Position numbers and translations under genes: made by a program
Origin: Oscillibacter valericigenes
GTDB taxonomy: Bacteria > Bacillota > Clostridia > Oscillospirales > Oscillospiraceae
Length of the DNA: 64,000 bases
Reading direction: 5' to 3'
Assembly: GCF_021531435.1 (NCBI RefSeq)
Contig: NZ_JAFBIS010000010.1
Location: forward strand, 1-64,000
Notes under the pieces: model-generated
Database searches by the model: none
What the model saw: only the letters and a program-made list of their open reading frames with translations
Told to the model about the DNA's origin: nothing
Part shown: positions 18,201-25,974 of the stretch, in pieces
Position numbering within the stretch: the first letter of the stretch is position 1
How the letters are laid out: the number at the start of each line of letters is the position of its first letter

Positions 18201-18380
18201 CTCCATGTCGCTGGGGGTGGCGCCGTTGTAGTAGCTCACGACGATGGCCATGGGCGCCTCCATGTCCGGCAGCAGCGCCATCTGGAGCTGCGTGGTGAAG
18301 ACCCCGCCGAAAATGACGATCATAATGACCGCCAGAAGGGTCGTCACCCGATGCTTGATGCAAAATTTTGCCGTACTCAT
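15270..18380 (-). CDS. RND family efflux permease (HAE1/AcrB-like)
   Basis: A 1036-residue proton-driven RND transporter, standard length for HAE1 pumps. Twelve spans in the usual 1+5+1+5 layout are visible, with two large extracytoplasmic loops. The TM4 segment reads MGVGMIVDNSIVVLENIYR near residue 400, so one aspartate of the AcrB DD pair is present and the second position is Asn. The N-terminus (KHRVTTLLAVIMIVIFGG) and the loop FVLAAQFESF near 855 are typical. It is the last gene of a TetR - TolC-like - adaptor - RND operon, starting 6 bases after the adaptor gene. Substrates are probably amphipathic toxic compounds, inferred from family only. Finding the set in an apparent monoderm is unusual. 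Confidence 0.93.
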   Translation of the reverse strand: MSTAKFCIKHRVTTLLAVIMIVIFGGVFTTQLQMALLPDMEAPMAIVVSYYNGATPSDMEELVTRPLETAVMSVSGVDEVSSTSSDGLTTLMITYEDGTNLDIAATKLREKFDALSLPDGASKPVIINMNIGDLMPTAMIALMGDDLAELQTLADDTVGPALERIDGVASVTVSGGVTQQISVQVDATRAAGYGISNSYISQFLAAENLLYPGGDMQNGSKTLTVSTDARFRSVEDVTNMIIALPTGGTIRLGEVADVVLENNESDSIAKVDGTNCVLLQVSKQSGANEHSTAQKVEKRMAELREENPSIRYSTVYLASDFINIVVNSALQNIILGVLLAAIVVFLFLRRFSATLTIAISMPVCILAVFLLMNLFDLTLNMMSMGGIAMGVGMIVDNSIVVLENIYRYAAEGHDRMTACVEGTKEVTTSVLASTLTTVAVFIPIGLSGGMAGMLFDDFCLTIAFLILGSMAIALTLVPLLCYMMLDEEKLRRQQLKKAEKQPGALSVKVKGWTGKLYHLYLRLLNYFVHHLKVGMLAAVGLVVFFVVCCLSTNTVLLPSMDMGQVSISVSMPIGSEVEETTAIADRISRIAEEHVGELSEMYYSAEAESASISLNLVDKSERNRSSQEVADDLRRYLKDIAGCEISVTASDMTAMMSGDDISVNITGDDYNTLAAIAGDLTREISQLEDAVDVTSSVADQVPQVEISINREAASQYGLTAASIGAAVRSELTGDTATTVFLNNKEIDVVVKGDGDASESLDALRAMPISTAMGGYVALSDVAGVEIVQAPQTISRVNQSRQVSVTGSTISGDTTSMTLAIQEILDNYNMPEGYTAETAGAYEDMMESFNDLLLALLVALGLVYFVLAAQFESFLMPVIVMTILPVAFSGALFALPLTGRDLSMISLVSLIMLAGTVVNSSIILVDYIKVRRERGESREEAILKACPLRVRPVLMTTTTTVLAMVPMAMAMGDTLEMMSDMGITMISGMVISTIVTLLFTPVFYSVIDDLPGHFRRKKKQPPKPGTLPAEETPAAIS

Positions 18381-18386
18381 GGGCCG

Positions 18387-19553
18387 TTATTCCTCCCCGC
18401 TGACAACGCGGACAGGGTCGCCGTCGCTGAGGTACGCCTGACCCACGGTCACCAGCTGCTCTCCTTCGGTCAGGCCGGAGGTGACCTCCGTGACGCCGCT
18501 GCCCGTCAGACCGGTGGTGACCTCCACATATTTAGCGGCACCGTCCTCCACCACAAAGACGTACTGGACGTGATTGCTGGTAAGAATGGCCTCGGTGGGC
18601 ACCACGATGGTATTCTCAGCGGTGTCGGTGCGGAAGGTCACATCCGCGAACATGCCGCTCATCAGGCCGCCCACGTCGGCGGGCACCGTCAGCACCACGG
18701 TATACAGCTTCGTCTGCATGCTGGCCGCCCGCTCCACGGAGCGGATGGTGGCGGTAAAGGTCGCGTCGGCGGCGCTGACAGAGACCTCCGCCTTGTCACC
18801 GACAGTCAGCTTGGGCACCAGCGCCTCGGAGACGGAGGCCGTCACCTTCATCTGGTCCGCGCCGTCAATGACGACCAGCGGCATAGAGTTGGAGATGTAG
18901 CTGCCCTCCACGGCGTTCATGGTCACCAGGGTGCCGGACTGGGGCGCCAGCACATTGCCGTTAGCGTCCACGTTGTCCAGCGCGGTATCCAGCTGCTCCA
19001 CGCCGCTCTTTGCGTTCTGGATGCCCGCCTCCAGCTGGGACAGGGCGGAATTCCGGCCGGCCACGGCGTTCTCGTAGTTCAGCTCCGCCTGGTCCACCTC
19101 CAGCTGGGAGGCAGCGCCGATTTCAAAGAGGGCCTTTGTGTTGTTCACGTTGTCCTGCGCCATGGACACCTGCTTATCCAGAATGCTCTTTTGATCCTGG
19201 TAGCTCTGGACGGCGGCCTGGTAGCTGATGCGGGCCGCGTTGTAGCCGGACAGGGTGCTGCCCAGGTCCAGGGTGCAGATCTTCTCGCCGGCCTGTACCT
19301 GATCGCCGGCGTTTTTATAGACGGCGGTGCACTTGGCGGCGGAGGCGATGAGGATGGTGGATGCATTGTCGGCGCTGACCTGGCCGGACACCTTGTTTTC
19401 CGTGGAGATGGTATTGGCCGTCACCGTCTGCACCTGGACGGCGATACCCTCCGCGGCGGGCGTCTCTTCTTCCGGTTCCTTGCTGCCGCAGGCGGTCAGT
19501 GCCAGGGTCATGGCGGCTGCCAGCAGCCCGGCGAACAATTTCTGATATTTCAT
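18387..19553 (-). CDS. RND efflux membrane-fusion (adaptor) lipoprotein
   Basis: A 388-residue HlyD/AcrA-family adaptor. Signal sequence MKYQKLFAGLLAAAMTLALTAC ends in a lipobox (LTAC), so it is likely lipid-anchored outside the membrane. A barrel-sandwich half-motif lies near 60-95 (KVSGQVSADNAS...GDQVQAGEKICTLD), an alpha-helical hairpin near 105-195, the second lipoyl half (NGNVLAPQSGTLVTMNAVEGSYI) near 205 and beta-barrel and membrane-proximal domains to the end. The helical hairpin is short compared with AcrA, which in Gram-negatives docks to TolC. It lies between the TolC-like and RND genes and should couple them. Confidence 0.92.
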   Translation of the reverse strand: MKYQKLFAGLLAAAMTLALTACGSKEPEEETPAAEGIAVQVQTVTANTISTENKVSGQVSADNASTILIASAAKCTAVYKNAGDQVQAGEKICTLDLGSTLSGYNAARISYQAAVQSYQDQKSILDKQVSMAQDNVNNTKALFEIGAASQLEVDQAELNYENAVAGRNSALSQLEAGIQNAKSGVEQLDTALDNVDANGNVLAPQSGTLVTMNAVEGSYISNSMPLVVIDGADQMKVTASVSEALVPKLTVGDKAEVSVSAADATFTATIRSVERAASMQTKLYTVVLTVPADVGGLMSGMFADVTFRTDTAENTIVVPTEAILTSNHVQYVFVVEDGAAKYVEVTTGLTGSGVTEVTSGLTEGEQLVTVGQAYLSDGDPVRVVSGEE

Positions 19554-19569
19554 GTGATAAGACCCCCTG

Positions 19570-20928
19570 TCAGTTCAAAACGCCGTGTTCCACGGCCCAG
19601 CAATAGGTGTTATAGGAAGAAAACAAGTCGTTGGAGGCAGACAGCACTTTCTCCTCGGCCTCTTTCAGACTGCTCTCCGCGTCCAGCAGCGCATTCTTTG
19701 AGATGGAGCCCTGCTGGTATTTCAGTTCCGACGCCTGATAGGACGCCCGTTCACACTCCAGGGAGACCTTGGCCGCGTCCAGGATCTGCTTGTAATCCCT
19801 GACCTGCTCATATAGGGTGCGGAATTTCAGCTCATAGGACTGGACCGTATTGTTGTATGTATACTGGGCAGCCTGCCAGTTGTGTTTCGCCCGGGCAAAC
19901 TCGGTTTTTTCCATGTCGTAGCCGCACTTGCTTCCGGCATCGTTATAGTTCTCCTTTTCATCCTCCAGCGTCTTGGCGGCGGCGTAGAGGTCATAGCTTC
20001 TATCCTTGTAAGCCAGCAGGTCTTTTTCCAGGTCCATCGCTTCCAGTTCCCTGTCGGTGACTTCCGGCACCGTGCCCAGGGTGATCCCGCCGGTCTGCTC
20101 CGCGCCCAGCAGCATCTCAAACTGGTATTTTAAGCTGCGAATGTTCATCTGCAGGGTCTCCAGGCCGCTGACCAGCTGCGTCCGGCCCGCCTTTGTCTGC
20201 TGCAGCTGCAGGGCAGAGACCTGTCCCATCTGGTAGCGCAGCTCCAGTTCCTCCACCGTGCGGTTCAAAGCGGCCAGCTGACGCTGGAGGGCCGCCTCCT
20301 GTGTCTCCAGTCCCGCAATGGTGGCGTACATCATCTCGCCGCCCATGATGATCTGGTCCTGAAGATTTTTCAGCTGCCGCTTCGCCCCGGCGTTGTCCTC
20401 CTGCATCTCTCCGTCCTTGATGGCGTCAAACTGTTCGCGGAGGGCGTTGTAGCCTTGCTCCATCTGGGCGTAGGCATAGGAATCTCCTGCGCCCCCCTGT
20501 ATCATCATCCACTGATAATTCGCGATCTGATTCAGCTGCTTGCGCAGGTCCTCGTACATCTTGTCGTAGTCAATGCTGTCGATGAAGTCGATGCTCTCCT
20601 GCAGGGCCAGAACGTTCAGGTTATTCTCCCGCATCCGCCGCTCCACATTGGCGTAGCTGACGGTGCCCACGGCGTCCGGTTCGATGAGGGCGCTTTCGAT
20701 GGCCTCCCCCGTCTCCGGGTCGGTCTCAGGTTCCGCGTCAGGTCCCGCCAGGGAGGGTGCTTCTTCCTCCGGAGCCTCCTCCTCGGTCTCAGCAGCGGTC
20801 TCTTCACTCTGGCTCCCGCCGGCAGCCGCCTGCTGGTCTTCCGCCGTTTCTCCCGCAAACGCTGTCACAGCACACAGGGACAGCACCAGCGCCAGGGCCA
20901 GCAGCACCGCGATACTCTTTTGTCTCAT
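19570..20928 (-). CDS. TolC-like outer component homologue with acidic linker
   Basis: A 452-residue secreted protein. The signal peptide (MRQKSIAVLLALALVLSLCAVTAFA) is followed by about 60 residues rich in Glu, Ala and Pro, probably a disordered linker. From about residue 85 the chain is almost entirely long amphipathic helices in two related halves, the pattern of the TolC/outer-membrane efflux protein family (PF02321): AALQRQLAALNRTVEELELRYQMGQVSALQLQQTKAG... in the first half and YQASELKYQQGSISKNALLDAESSLKEAEEKV in the second (segments given in part). In a monoderm there is no outer membrane for a channel, so it may form a tube through the thick wall or act as a helical spacer. It starts 13 bases after tetR. 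Confidence 0.8.
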   Translation of the reverse strand: MRQKSIAVLLALALVLSLCAVTAFAGETAEDQQAAAGGSQSEETAAETEEEAPEEEAPSLAGPDAEPETDPETGEAIESALIEPDAVGTVSYANVERRMRENNLNVLALQESIDFIDSIDYDKMYEDLRKQLNQIANYQWMMIQGGAGDSYAYAQMEQGYNALREQFDAIKDGEMQEDNAGAKRQLKNLQDQIIMGGEMMYATIAGLETQEAALQRQLAALNRTVEELELRYQMGQVSALQLQQTKAGRTQLVSGLETLQMNIRSLKYQFEMLLGAEQTGGITLGTVPEVTDRELEAMDLEKDLLAYKDRSYDLYAAAKTLEDEKENYNDAGSKCGYDMEKTEFARAKHNWQAAQYTYNNTVQSYELKFRTLYEQVRDYKQILDAAKVSLECERASYQASELKYQQGSISKNALLDAESSLKEAEEKVLSASNDLFSSYNTYCWAVEHGVLN

Positions 20929-20940
20929 TTGGCTCCTCCT

Positions 20941-21561
20941 TTATACCGCTTCCCGGCGGCCCACCGCCAGGCTTCCGCTTTTGATGATCTCCAGCCGGAT
21001 CTCCAGCTGGCGCCGGAATTCACCTACCCGCTCCGGCTCCGCCAGGCTGTCCATAATGGAACCGGCCAGCGCTACCAGTGACAGGGAAAAGGCCTGCCGG
21101 GCCGTCTCCTGGTCGCTGAAGGCGGACAGGTCCGCGTTCCTGGAGACTTCCGCCAGCATCCGGTTCCCCGGCTGATCTGTCATGATCATCTGCATATGCA
21201 GCCCCGGATTCAGCCGCAGGACCTGGATGCACCGTTCAAACAGCATGTCTGTCTCCGGCTCCCGCTGGGCAAACCGGTCAAAGCACATCATCTGCGTCTG
21301 GAAAAAGTTCCCTCCGGCCTCCTCCATGGTACGGGCGTAAATCTCAATAAAATGGTCACGGGCCTGTATCATCAGATAAACAAACAGGTCCTCCTTATCC
21401 CGAAAATACTGGTAAAAGCTGCCCCGGGGAACCCCTGCCCGCCGCACGATCTGGTTGGTGGATGCCTCCGCGAAGCTGACGCGGGTGAATTCCTCCCATG
21501 CGGCATTCAAAAAGCGGGTGCGTTTTTCCTCCGGCAGATGGAGAAACGTCTCCGTACACAT
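20941..21561 (-). CDS. TetR/AcrR-family repressor of the efflux operon
   Basis: A 206-residue regulator. The helix-turn-helix is clear: STNQIVRRAGVPRGSFYQYF near residues 35-54, followed by DKEDLFVYLM. The C-terminal ligand-binding half is divergent, as usual. The ATG at 21561 is preceded by GGAGGTGA at 8 bases; a longer in-frame start would run through the promoter and operators. It heads the operon with the TolC-like, adaptor and RND genes, and two TGACA-N3-TGTCA-type sites sit between its -10 box and its start codon, so it probably represses its own operon and is released by a pump substrate. Confidence 0.92.
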   Translation of the reverse strand: MCTETFLHLPEEKRTRFLNAAWEEFTRVSFAEASTNQIVRRAGVPRGSFYQYFRDKEDLFVYLMIQARDHFIEIYARTMEEAGGNFFQTQMMCFDRFAQREPETDMLFERCIQVLRLNPGLHMQMIMTDQPGNRMLAEVSRNADLSAFSDQETARQAFSLSLVALAGSIMDSLAEPERVGEFRRQLEIRLEIIKSGSLAVGRREAV

Positions 21562-21582
21562 GACCGTTATCACCTCCGAAAA

Positions 21583-21613
21583 TGACACGATGTCACTTTG
21601 TGACAAGCTGTCG
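21583..21613. promoter_or_regulatory. Twin TetR operator
   Basis: Two copies of an inverted repeat, TGACA-CGA-TGTCA (21583-21595) and TGACA-AGC-TGTCG (21601-21613), spaced 18 bases start to start, lie directly downstream of the -10 box and cover the expected transcription start of the tetR operon. Confidence 0.7.
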
Positions 21614-21616
21614 CTT

Positions 21617-21645
21617 ATTATACGACGCCTCCGGGGAGGTGTCAA
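21617..21645 (-). promoter_or_regulatory. Consensus SigA promoter of the tetR-efflux operon
   Basis: Minus-strand TTGACA (21645-21640), exactly 17 bases, TATAAT (21622-21617): a full match to the SigA consensus, expected to need tight repression by the adjoining operators. Confidence 0.88.
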
Positions 21646-21796
21646 TTCCTTTACCGCTTGAAACTCGTAAAGAAAATGTGAATTTTCCGTAAAGCGCCGG
21701 GAACTTTTATATGTTCGCCGGTTCCTCTCATTTTACAAGCCGCCGCCCTTCTCCGATAGGTCGATTTTGCAGCACTTTGTGTCTGTTTTTCAGATG

Positions 21797-21827
21797 GCAA
21801 AACCCCGGAAGCGGCCGCCTCCGGGGT
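21797..21827 (-). terminator. Terminator of the HAD-zincin operon
   Basis: ACCCCGGA and TCCGGGGT arms around a 10-base loop followed by TTTT on the minus strand, 14 bases past the stop codon. Confidence 0.65.
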
Positions 21828-21840
21828 CAAACACGATTTC

Positions 21841-22242
21841 TTATTCTTCTGACGCGTCGGCCTCTGCCGCGTATTCCGCCCGCCACCGGGCCAGCTCCTC
21901 CGCGTCCCGGTCATCCAGACCGTGGAGGCCGCCCAGGGCCTCCAGATGGTGGGTCAGCTCATGGGCCAGGGTGGTCCGCAGCTCGTCCGTCCAGGTGTCC
22001 ACGCTCCAGTCCTCACTTTTCGCCAGAGCCGCAAAAGAGCCGTAGTACAGGTTGATGTACCGGCCCAGCAGGTCATCGCAATATTCGCCGAGAATGTACA
22101 TTTCCCCCTCCGGGAAATCCGGGTCGGGGACGGCTTCCTCCAGCAGGTTCACACCGCCGTTGAGCCCGTCAAACAGCACCGGGGGAAAGGCGTCCGCAAG
22201 GTCGTCCAGCATCTCCCCCACCTGGTCAAAGGTCAGCAGCAC
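21841..22242 (-). CDS. Zincin-like metallopeptidase family protein
   Basis: A 133-residue protein with the zinc-protease motif AHELTHHLE (HELTH at residues 94-98). Small proteins with this late HExxH and an acidic N-terminus match the Zincin_1 (PF06262) family, whose physiological substrates are unknown. The preceding [20 protein letters not shown] segment is typical of the Firmicute members. No signal peptide, so it is cytoplasmic. Its start overlaps the end of the HAD phosphatase gene by 10 bases, so the two are translationally coupled and share the promoter at 22.95 kb. Confidence 0.8.
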   Translation of the reverse strand: MLLTFDQVGEMLDDLADAFPPVLFDGLNGGVNLLEEAVPDPDFPEGEMYILGEYCDDLLGRYINLYYGSFAALAKSEDWSVDTWTDELRTTLAHELTHHLEALGGLHGLDDRDAEELARWRAEYAAEADASEE

Positions 22243-22898
22243 GGCTCGCCCTCCAGGATCACCCGCTCCAGCTCCGCCACGGTATCCGCCATGAATTCGG
22301 CGCCCGCCGCCTCCAGGGAGGCGCGGGGCCGGTAGCCCCAGGTGACGCCGCAGGTCCTGGTGCCGGCGTTGTGGCCGGTGCGGATGTCCACGCTGCTGTC
22401 GCCCACGAACAGCGTCTCCGCCGGGTCTGCGGACAGCGCCTTCATCACAGCGTGGACGCCGGCGGGGTCCGGCTTGACCGGCACGCCCTCCACCTTGCCC
22501 CGGATGAGGTCGAACACGCCGGGGAAGTACCGCTCCACAATGGCGCGACTGAACTCATCGGCCTTGTTGGAGTAGACCGCCAGCTGCACGCCGGCCCCCT
22601 TCAGGCGGGCCAGCAGCTCCGGGACGCCGTCATAGGGTGCCGTTTTATCCATATTGTGGGCGCCGTAATACTGTGAAAACTGGGACAGGGTATTTACCAC
22701 CAGCAGGGGGCTGCGGAAATTCTCCGGAGAAAACTTCGCCACCAGGTCAGGGATGCCGTGGCCCACCATGGCCTTGAACGCCTCCACGGTATGCTCCGGC
22801 CAGCCGTTTTTCCGGCAGACCCAGTTGCCCGCGTCCGCCAGATCGTCGATGGTATTCAGGATCGTTCCGTCCAGATCGAAAATCACAGTACGATACAT
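22233..22898 (-). CDS. HAD-superfamily phosphatase (phosphoglycolate phosphatase-like)
   Basis: A 221-residue HAD hydrolase of the Gph subfamily. Motif I is FDLDGTILN at residues 7-15 with the nucleophilic Asp8, motif II is VYSNKAD near 108-114, motif III Lys lies in PVKPDP near 141, and motif IV is FVGDSSVDI near 164. The helical cap between motifs I and II is C1 type. It would dephosphorylate a small phosphometabolite; phosphoglycolate is the usual annotation but the family is promiscuous. GAGGTG lies before the ATG. First gene of a two-gene operon with the zincin. Confidence 0.85.
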   Translation of the reverse strand: MYRTVIFDLDGTILNTIDDLADAGNWVCRKNGWPEHTVEAFKAMVGHGIPDLVAKFSPENFRSPLLVVNTLSQFSQYYGAHNMDKTAPYDGVPELLARLKGAGVQLAVYSNKADEFSRAIVERYFPGVFDLIRGKVEGVPVKPDPAGVHAVMKALSADPAETLFVGDSSVDIRTGHNAGTRTCGVTWGYRPRASLEAAGAEFMADTVAELERVILEGEPCC

Positions 22899-22931
22899 AA
22901 AGGCACCTCACGCAAAATTTACAGTGTCAAT

Positions 22932-22960
22932 ATTGTATCAGTCCGCCTCTGCTTTCACAA
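22932..22960 (-). promoter_or_regulatory. Promoter of the HAD-zincin operon
   Basis: Minus-strand TTGTGA (22960-22955), 17-base spacer, extended -10 TGATACAAT (-10 box 22937-22932). Confidence 0.6.
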
Positions 22961-22975
22961 GTGGCGAAGAAACAC

Positions 22976-23004
22976 AAAGGTGCGGCGAAAGCCGCGCCTT
23001 TTTT
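22976..23004. terminator. Terminator of the histidine operon
   Basis: AGGTGCGGC and GCCGCGCCT arms with loop GAAA, one mismatch in minus-strand reading, 23 bases past the last his gene. The T tract is better on the plus strand (T6) than on the minus strand. Confidence 0.5.
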
Positions 23005-23026
23005 GGAGGTTTTCAGCATAAATTGT

Positions 23027-23845
23027 TCAAAGAGGGCACTCCACTTGGCCGCCCATGGTCAGCAGGGTGCTCTTTTCAAAGCCCGCCGCTTTCGCCAGGT
23101 TGATAGCATCGCCGTAGCCGTAGAGAATGGTGTCCGCGCTGTGGCTGTCGGAGGTCAGGATGATGCGTCCGCCCATGGCCCGCCATTCCCGCAGGAGGAA
23201 CAGCGCGGGATAAGGCGCGTCCCGGTAACCCCGGGCCATGCCGCCGGTGTTGATCTCCAGCAATGTAGCCTTGGGGTCCGCGGCGTGGAGGGCCTCCAGC
23301 GCCGCCTTTTCATAGCGGGGAGAGGTTTCATCGAAGAAGCGGTTCCCGGCGTTGAGTTTCGTGATAAGGTCCATGTGCCCCAGGATCGTAGGCTTCATGG
23401 CCGCCACCCGGCGCACCTCCCGGAAGTAACCCTCGGCCACCGCCAGGGCGTCGCCGTGAAACGCCTCGTCCCTGCAGGCAGTGAACGCCTCCTCGCCCCA
23501 GTCGGCGGCGTAGGCTTTGCCGTTCTGCCGCTGGTAGTGGGCGCTGCCGATCCAGTAGTCGAAGCCCTCCGGCGTGATGTCGGACTGGCTGTCCCACTCC
23601 AGGCCCAGCAAAATTTCCATCCGCCCGGCGTATTCCGCCCGCAAGGCAAGCACCGACTGGCGGTAATCCGTCATGTCGGCGGGCAGAACGTAGCCCATGT
23701 CCAGGTCGATGGGCGTGTGGCTGTGGCAGGAGACGCCGTAGTATTGTACCCCAGCCGCGTAAGCGGCGGCGGCCATCTCTTCCAGGGTGTTTTTCCCGTC
23801 GCAGCAGGTGGCGTGGGTGTGGACGGAGCAGGCAAAGGGGGTCAT
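23027..23845 (-). CDS. hisK: PHP-family histidinol-phosphatase
   Basis: A 272-residue PHP-fold enzyme that should remove phosphate from L-histidinol phosphate, the step before HisD. Metal ligands are visible in [10 protein letters not shown] near residues 9-18, the CHSHTPID block near 61-68, the central GLEWD near 102-106 and late histidines in GHMD and SDSHSAD. Placement as the last gene of an otherwise complete his operon, and the absence of a phosphatase domain in HisB, support this role over other PHP functions. Its start overlaps hisIE by 4 bases. The symbol follows B. subtilis-type usage (HisJ/HisK). Confidence 0.88.
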   Translation of the reverse strand: MTPFACSVHTHATCCDGKNTLEEMAAAAYAAGVQYYGVSCHSHTPIDLDMGYVLPADMTDYRQSVLALRAEYAGRMEILLGLEWDSQSDITPEGFDYWIGSAHYQRQNGKAYAADWGEEAFTACRDEAFHGDALAVAEGYFREVRRVAAMKPTILGHMDLITKLNAGNRFFDETSPRYEKAALEALHAADPKATLLEINTGGMARGYRDAPYPALFLLREWRAMGGRIILTSDSHSADTILYGYGDAINLAKAAGFEKSTLLTMGGQVECPL

Positions 23846-24477
23846 TGCATCCGCTCCTGCTTGACCTTGTGGTCCACCACGTGGCGCTTCTCCAGCTCCC
23901 GGGTGATGTCCTCCACGGTAATGCCCATCTGGACCATCAGCACCATGACGTGGTAGGCCAGGTCGGCGATCTCATAGATGGTCTCCTCCTTGTCCTCCTT
24001 GCGGCCGCCGATGATGACCTCGGTGCACTCCTCGCCCACCTTTTTCAGAATCTTGTCCAGGCCCTTTTCAAAGAGGTAGGTGGTGTAGCTGCCCTCCTTG
24101 GGGCTGGTCTTCCGGCCTTCGATGAGGTGGTACAGTCCCTCATAGCTGAACTGCTTCAGCTCCTCGGAGAGGTAGATCTCATTGAAGAAGCAGCTCTCCG
24201 CGCCGGTGTGACAGGCGGGGCCGTCCTTCACGACTTCCACCACCAGTGCGTCGCCGTCGCAGTCGGCGGTGATGGAGACCACGTGCTGGACATTGCCGGA
24301 GGTGTCGCCCTTGCGCCACAGCTCCTGACGGCTGCGGGACCAGAAGCAGGTCCGCCGCTCGTCGATGGTAATAGCCAGGCTCTCCTTGTTCATATAAGCC
24401 AGAGTCAGGACCTCTTTCGTGTAGTGGTCCTGGACAATGGCGGGAATGAGGCCCTTTTCGTCAAATTTCAGTTCCAT
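23842..24477 (-). CDS. hisIE: Bifunctional phosphoribosyl-AMP cyclohydrolase / phosphoribosyl-ATP pyrophosphohydrolase
   Basis: A 211-residue two-domain enzyme catalysing steps 2 and 3 of histidine synthesis. The N-terminal HisI domain shows [20 protein letters not shown] near 40-59, the metal-binding [11 protein letters not shown] near 72 and CHTGAESCF near 88. The HisE domain (from about 110) shows [19 protein letters not shown] and [12 protein letters not shown] followed by [13 protein letters not shown]. Activity order HisE then HisI, domain order HisI-HisE, as in most bacteria with the fusion. It sits 16 bases after hisF and overlaps the phosphatase gene. Confidence 0.96.
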   Translation of the reverse strand: MELKFDEKGLIPAIVQDHYTKEVLTLAYMNKESLAITIDERRTCFWSRSRQELWRKGDTSGNVQHVVSITADCDGDALVVEVVKDGPACHTGAESCFFNEIYLSEELKQFSYEGLYHLIEGRKTSPKEGSYTTYLFEKGLDKILKKVGEECTEVIIGGRKEDKEETIYEIADLAYHVMVLMVQMGITVEDITRELEKRHVVDHKVKQERMQ

Positions 24478-24493
24478 ATCTTTCTTTACTCCC

Positions 24494-25249
24494 TTATATC
24501 CGCATCTCCACGCCCTTGCCGCGCAGGAAGCGTTTGAGTTCCTTGATGTCCACCTGCTTCGTGTGGAAAATGGAGGCCGCCAGGCCCGCGTCCACGCCGG
24601 GGTGGGTGAACAGCTCCGCGAAGTGCTCCATGTTCCCCGCGCCGCCGCTGGCGATGATGGGCACGCTGACCCGAGCCGCCAGGGCGTCCAGCATCTCCAG
24701 GTCGAAGCCGTTCTTCACACCGTCGGTGTCGATGGAGTTCAGGACGATTTCACCGGCGCCCGCCGCGACGCCCTTGACGGCCCAGTCCATGGCGTCGATG
24801 CCGGTATCCTCCCGGCCGCCCTTGGCAAACAGGCGGAACTGTCCGTCCACCCGCTTTACGTCCATGCTGAGCACCACGCACTGGTCGCCGTACTTCTTCG
24901 CCGCCGCGCCGATGATGCTGGGGTCGGCGATGGCGCCGGAGTTGACGGACACCTTGTCGGCGCCGCATTTCAGCACCCGGTCGAAGTCGTCCAGGGTGCG
25001 GATGCCGCCGCCCACGGTGAGGGGAATGAAAATCTCGGACGCCACCCGGCGCAGGATGTCCGTGAACAGGTTCCGGCCCTCCACAGAGGCGGTGATGTCA
25101 TAAAACACCAGCTCGTCCGCGCCGGAGGTATTGTAGAAGTGGGCCATCTCCACCGGGTCCGCCATATCGCGGAGCCCCTCGAAATTGGTGCCCTTGACCA
25201 CCCGCCCGTCCTTTACGTCCAGGCAGGGGATGATGCGTTTGGCTAACAT
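24494..25249 (-). CDS. hisF: Imidazole glycerol phosphate synthase, cyclase subunit
   Basis: A 251-residue (beta/alpha)8 barrel, standard length. The N-terminal [19 protein letters not shown] carries the catalytic Asp11 in the LDV segment; the second catalytic Asp lies in VLNSIDTDG near 130, and phosphate-binding glycine loops VGGGIR near 81 and ASGGAGN near 203 are present. It uses ammonia channelled from HisH to form imidazole glycerol phosphate and AICAR. It overlaps hisA by 7 bases and the two barrels are evidently adjacent paralogues. Confidence 0.97.
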   Translation of the reverse strand: MLAKRIIPCLDVKDGRVVKGTNFEGLRDMADPVEMAHFYNTSGADELVFYDITASVEGRNLFTDILRRVASEIFIPLTVGGGIRTLDDFDRVLKCGADKVSVNSGAIADPSIIGAAAKKYGDQCVVLSMDVKRVDGQFRLFAKGGREDTGIDAMDWAVKGVAAGAGEIVLNSIDTDGVKNGFDLEMLDALAARVSVPIIASGGAGNMEHFAELFTHPGVDAGLAASIFHTKQVDIKELKRFLRGKGVEMRI

Positions 25250-25962
25250 GCGCCCACCTCCTTGATGACCGATTTCAAATCCAGCCGCCCGGTGTACAGC
25301 GCCTTGCCCAGAATGGCGGCGTGGGTGCCGATGGACTGGAGTTCCTTCAGTTCTTCCAGCGAGCTGACGCCGCCGGAGGCCGTCACTTGCAGGCCCTCGA
25401 TCTTCGCCAGCTCCCGGTACAAGTCCAGGTTGGTGCCCTTTTCCGCTCCGTCCCGGCTGATGTCGGTATAGATGACGGTGCCGACCCCCGCCGCGTACAG
25501 GCGGCGGCAGAAATCCACGCCTTTTTCTGCGGACAGCTCCTTCCAGCCGTTGACGGCCACATAACCGTCCCGGGCGTCCACGCCCACAGCGATCTTGTCG
25601 CCGTAGGTTTGGGCCATGCGGGCGGTGAAGGCAAAGTCCTTGACGGCGATGGTGCCCAGGATACAGCGGCCAACACCCAAATCCAGGTACTGGCGGATGC
25701 GCTCCTCGGTGCGGATGCCGCCGCCCACTTCGATGTACAAGCCGCCCTGTTTCGCGATGGCGGCAATGCTCTCAAAATTCGCCAGGGTGCCGTCCTTGGC
25801 GCCGTCCAAATCGACAACGTGGAGATATTTAGCTCCGGCGGCGATGAAATCTCTGGCCACGGCGCAGGGGTCCTGGCCGTAGACGGTCATTTTGTTGTAA
25901 TCGCCCTGATACAGGCGGACCACCTGTCCGCCGGACAGGTCGATGGCGGGAAAAATCTGCAT
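25243..25962 (-). CDS. hisA: ProFAR isomerase
   Basis: A 239-residue (beta/alpha)8 barrel, the typical HisA size, performing the Amadori rearrangement of ProFAR to PRFAR. The start PAIDLSGGQVVRLYQGDY holds the catalytic Asp8, the second catalytic Asp sits in YTDISRDGAEKGTN near 127, and the phosphate loops VGGGIR near 80 and ASGGVSS near 199 are clear. No isopropylmalate-like or TrpF-specific (PriA) substitutions were obvious. Located 13 bases after hisH and overlapping hisF. A perfect 8-base-arm palindrome within codons 8-14 is explained by the LSGGQVV coding and is not called as a site. Confidence 0.96.
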   Translation of the reverse strand: MQIFPAIDLSGGQVVRLYQGDYNKMTVYGQDPCAVARDFIAAGAKYLHVVDLDGAKDGTLANFESIAAIAKQGGLYIEVGGGIRTEERIRQYLDLGVGRCILGTIAVKDFAFTARMAQTYGDKIAVGVDARDGYVAVNGWKELSAEKGVDFCRRLYAAGVGTVIYTDISRDGAEKGTNLDLYRELAKIEGLQVTASGGVSSLEELKELQSIGTHAAILGKALYTGRLDLKSVIKEVGAC

Positions 25963-25974
25963 ATGTCCGCCCCC

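Noticed and set aside
15111-19802. A 1563-codon open frame on the plus strand
   Set aside because: It is antisense to the RND and adaptor genes, Gln/His/Gly-rich and without any domain; it is a by-product of high GC at third positions.
25922-25940. Perfect palindrome ACCTGTCC-GCC-GGACAGGT
   Set aside because: It lies in hisA codons 8-14 and is fully explained by the conserved LSGGQVV sequence.
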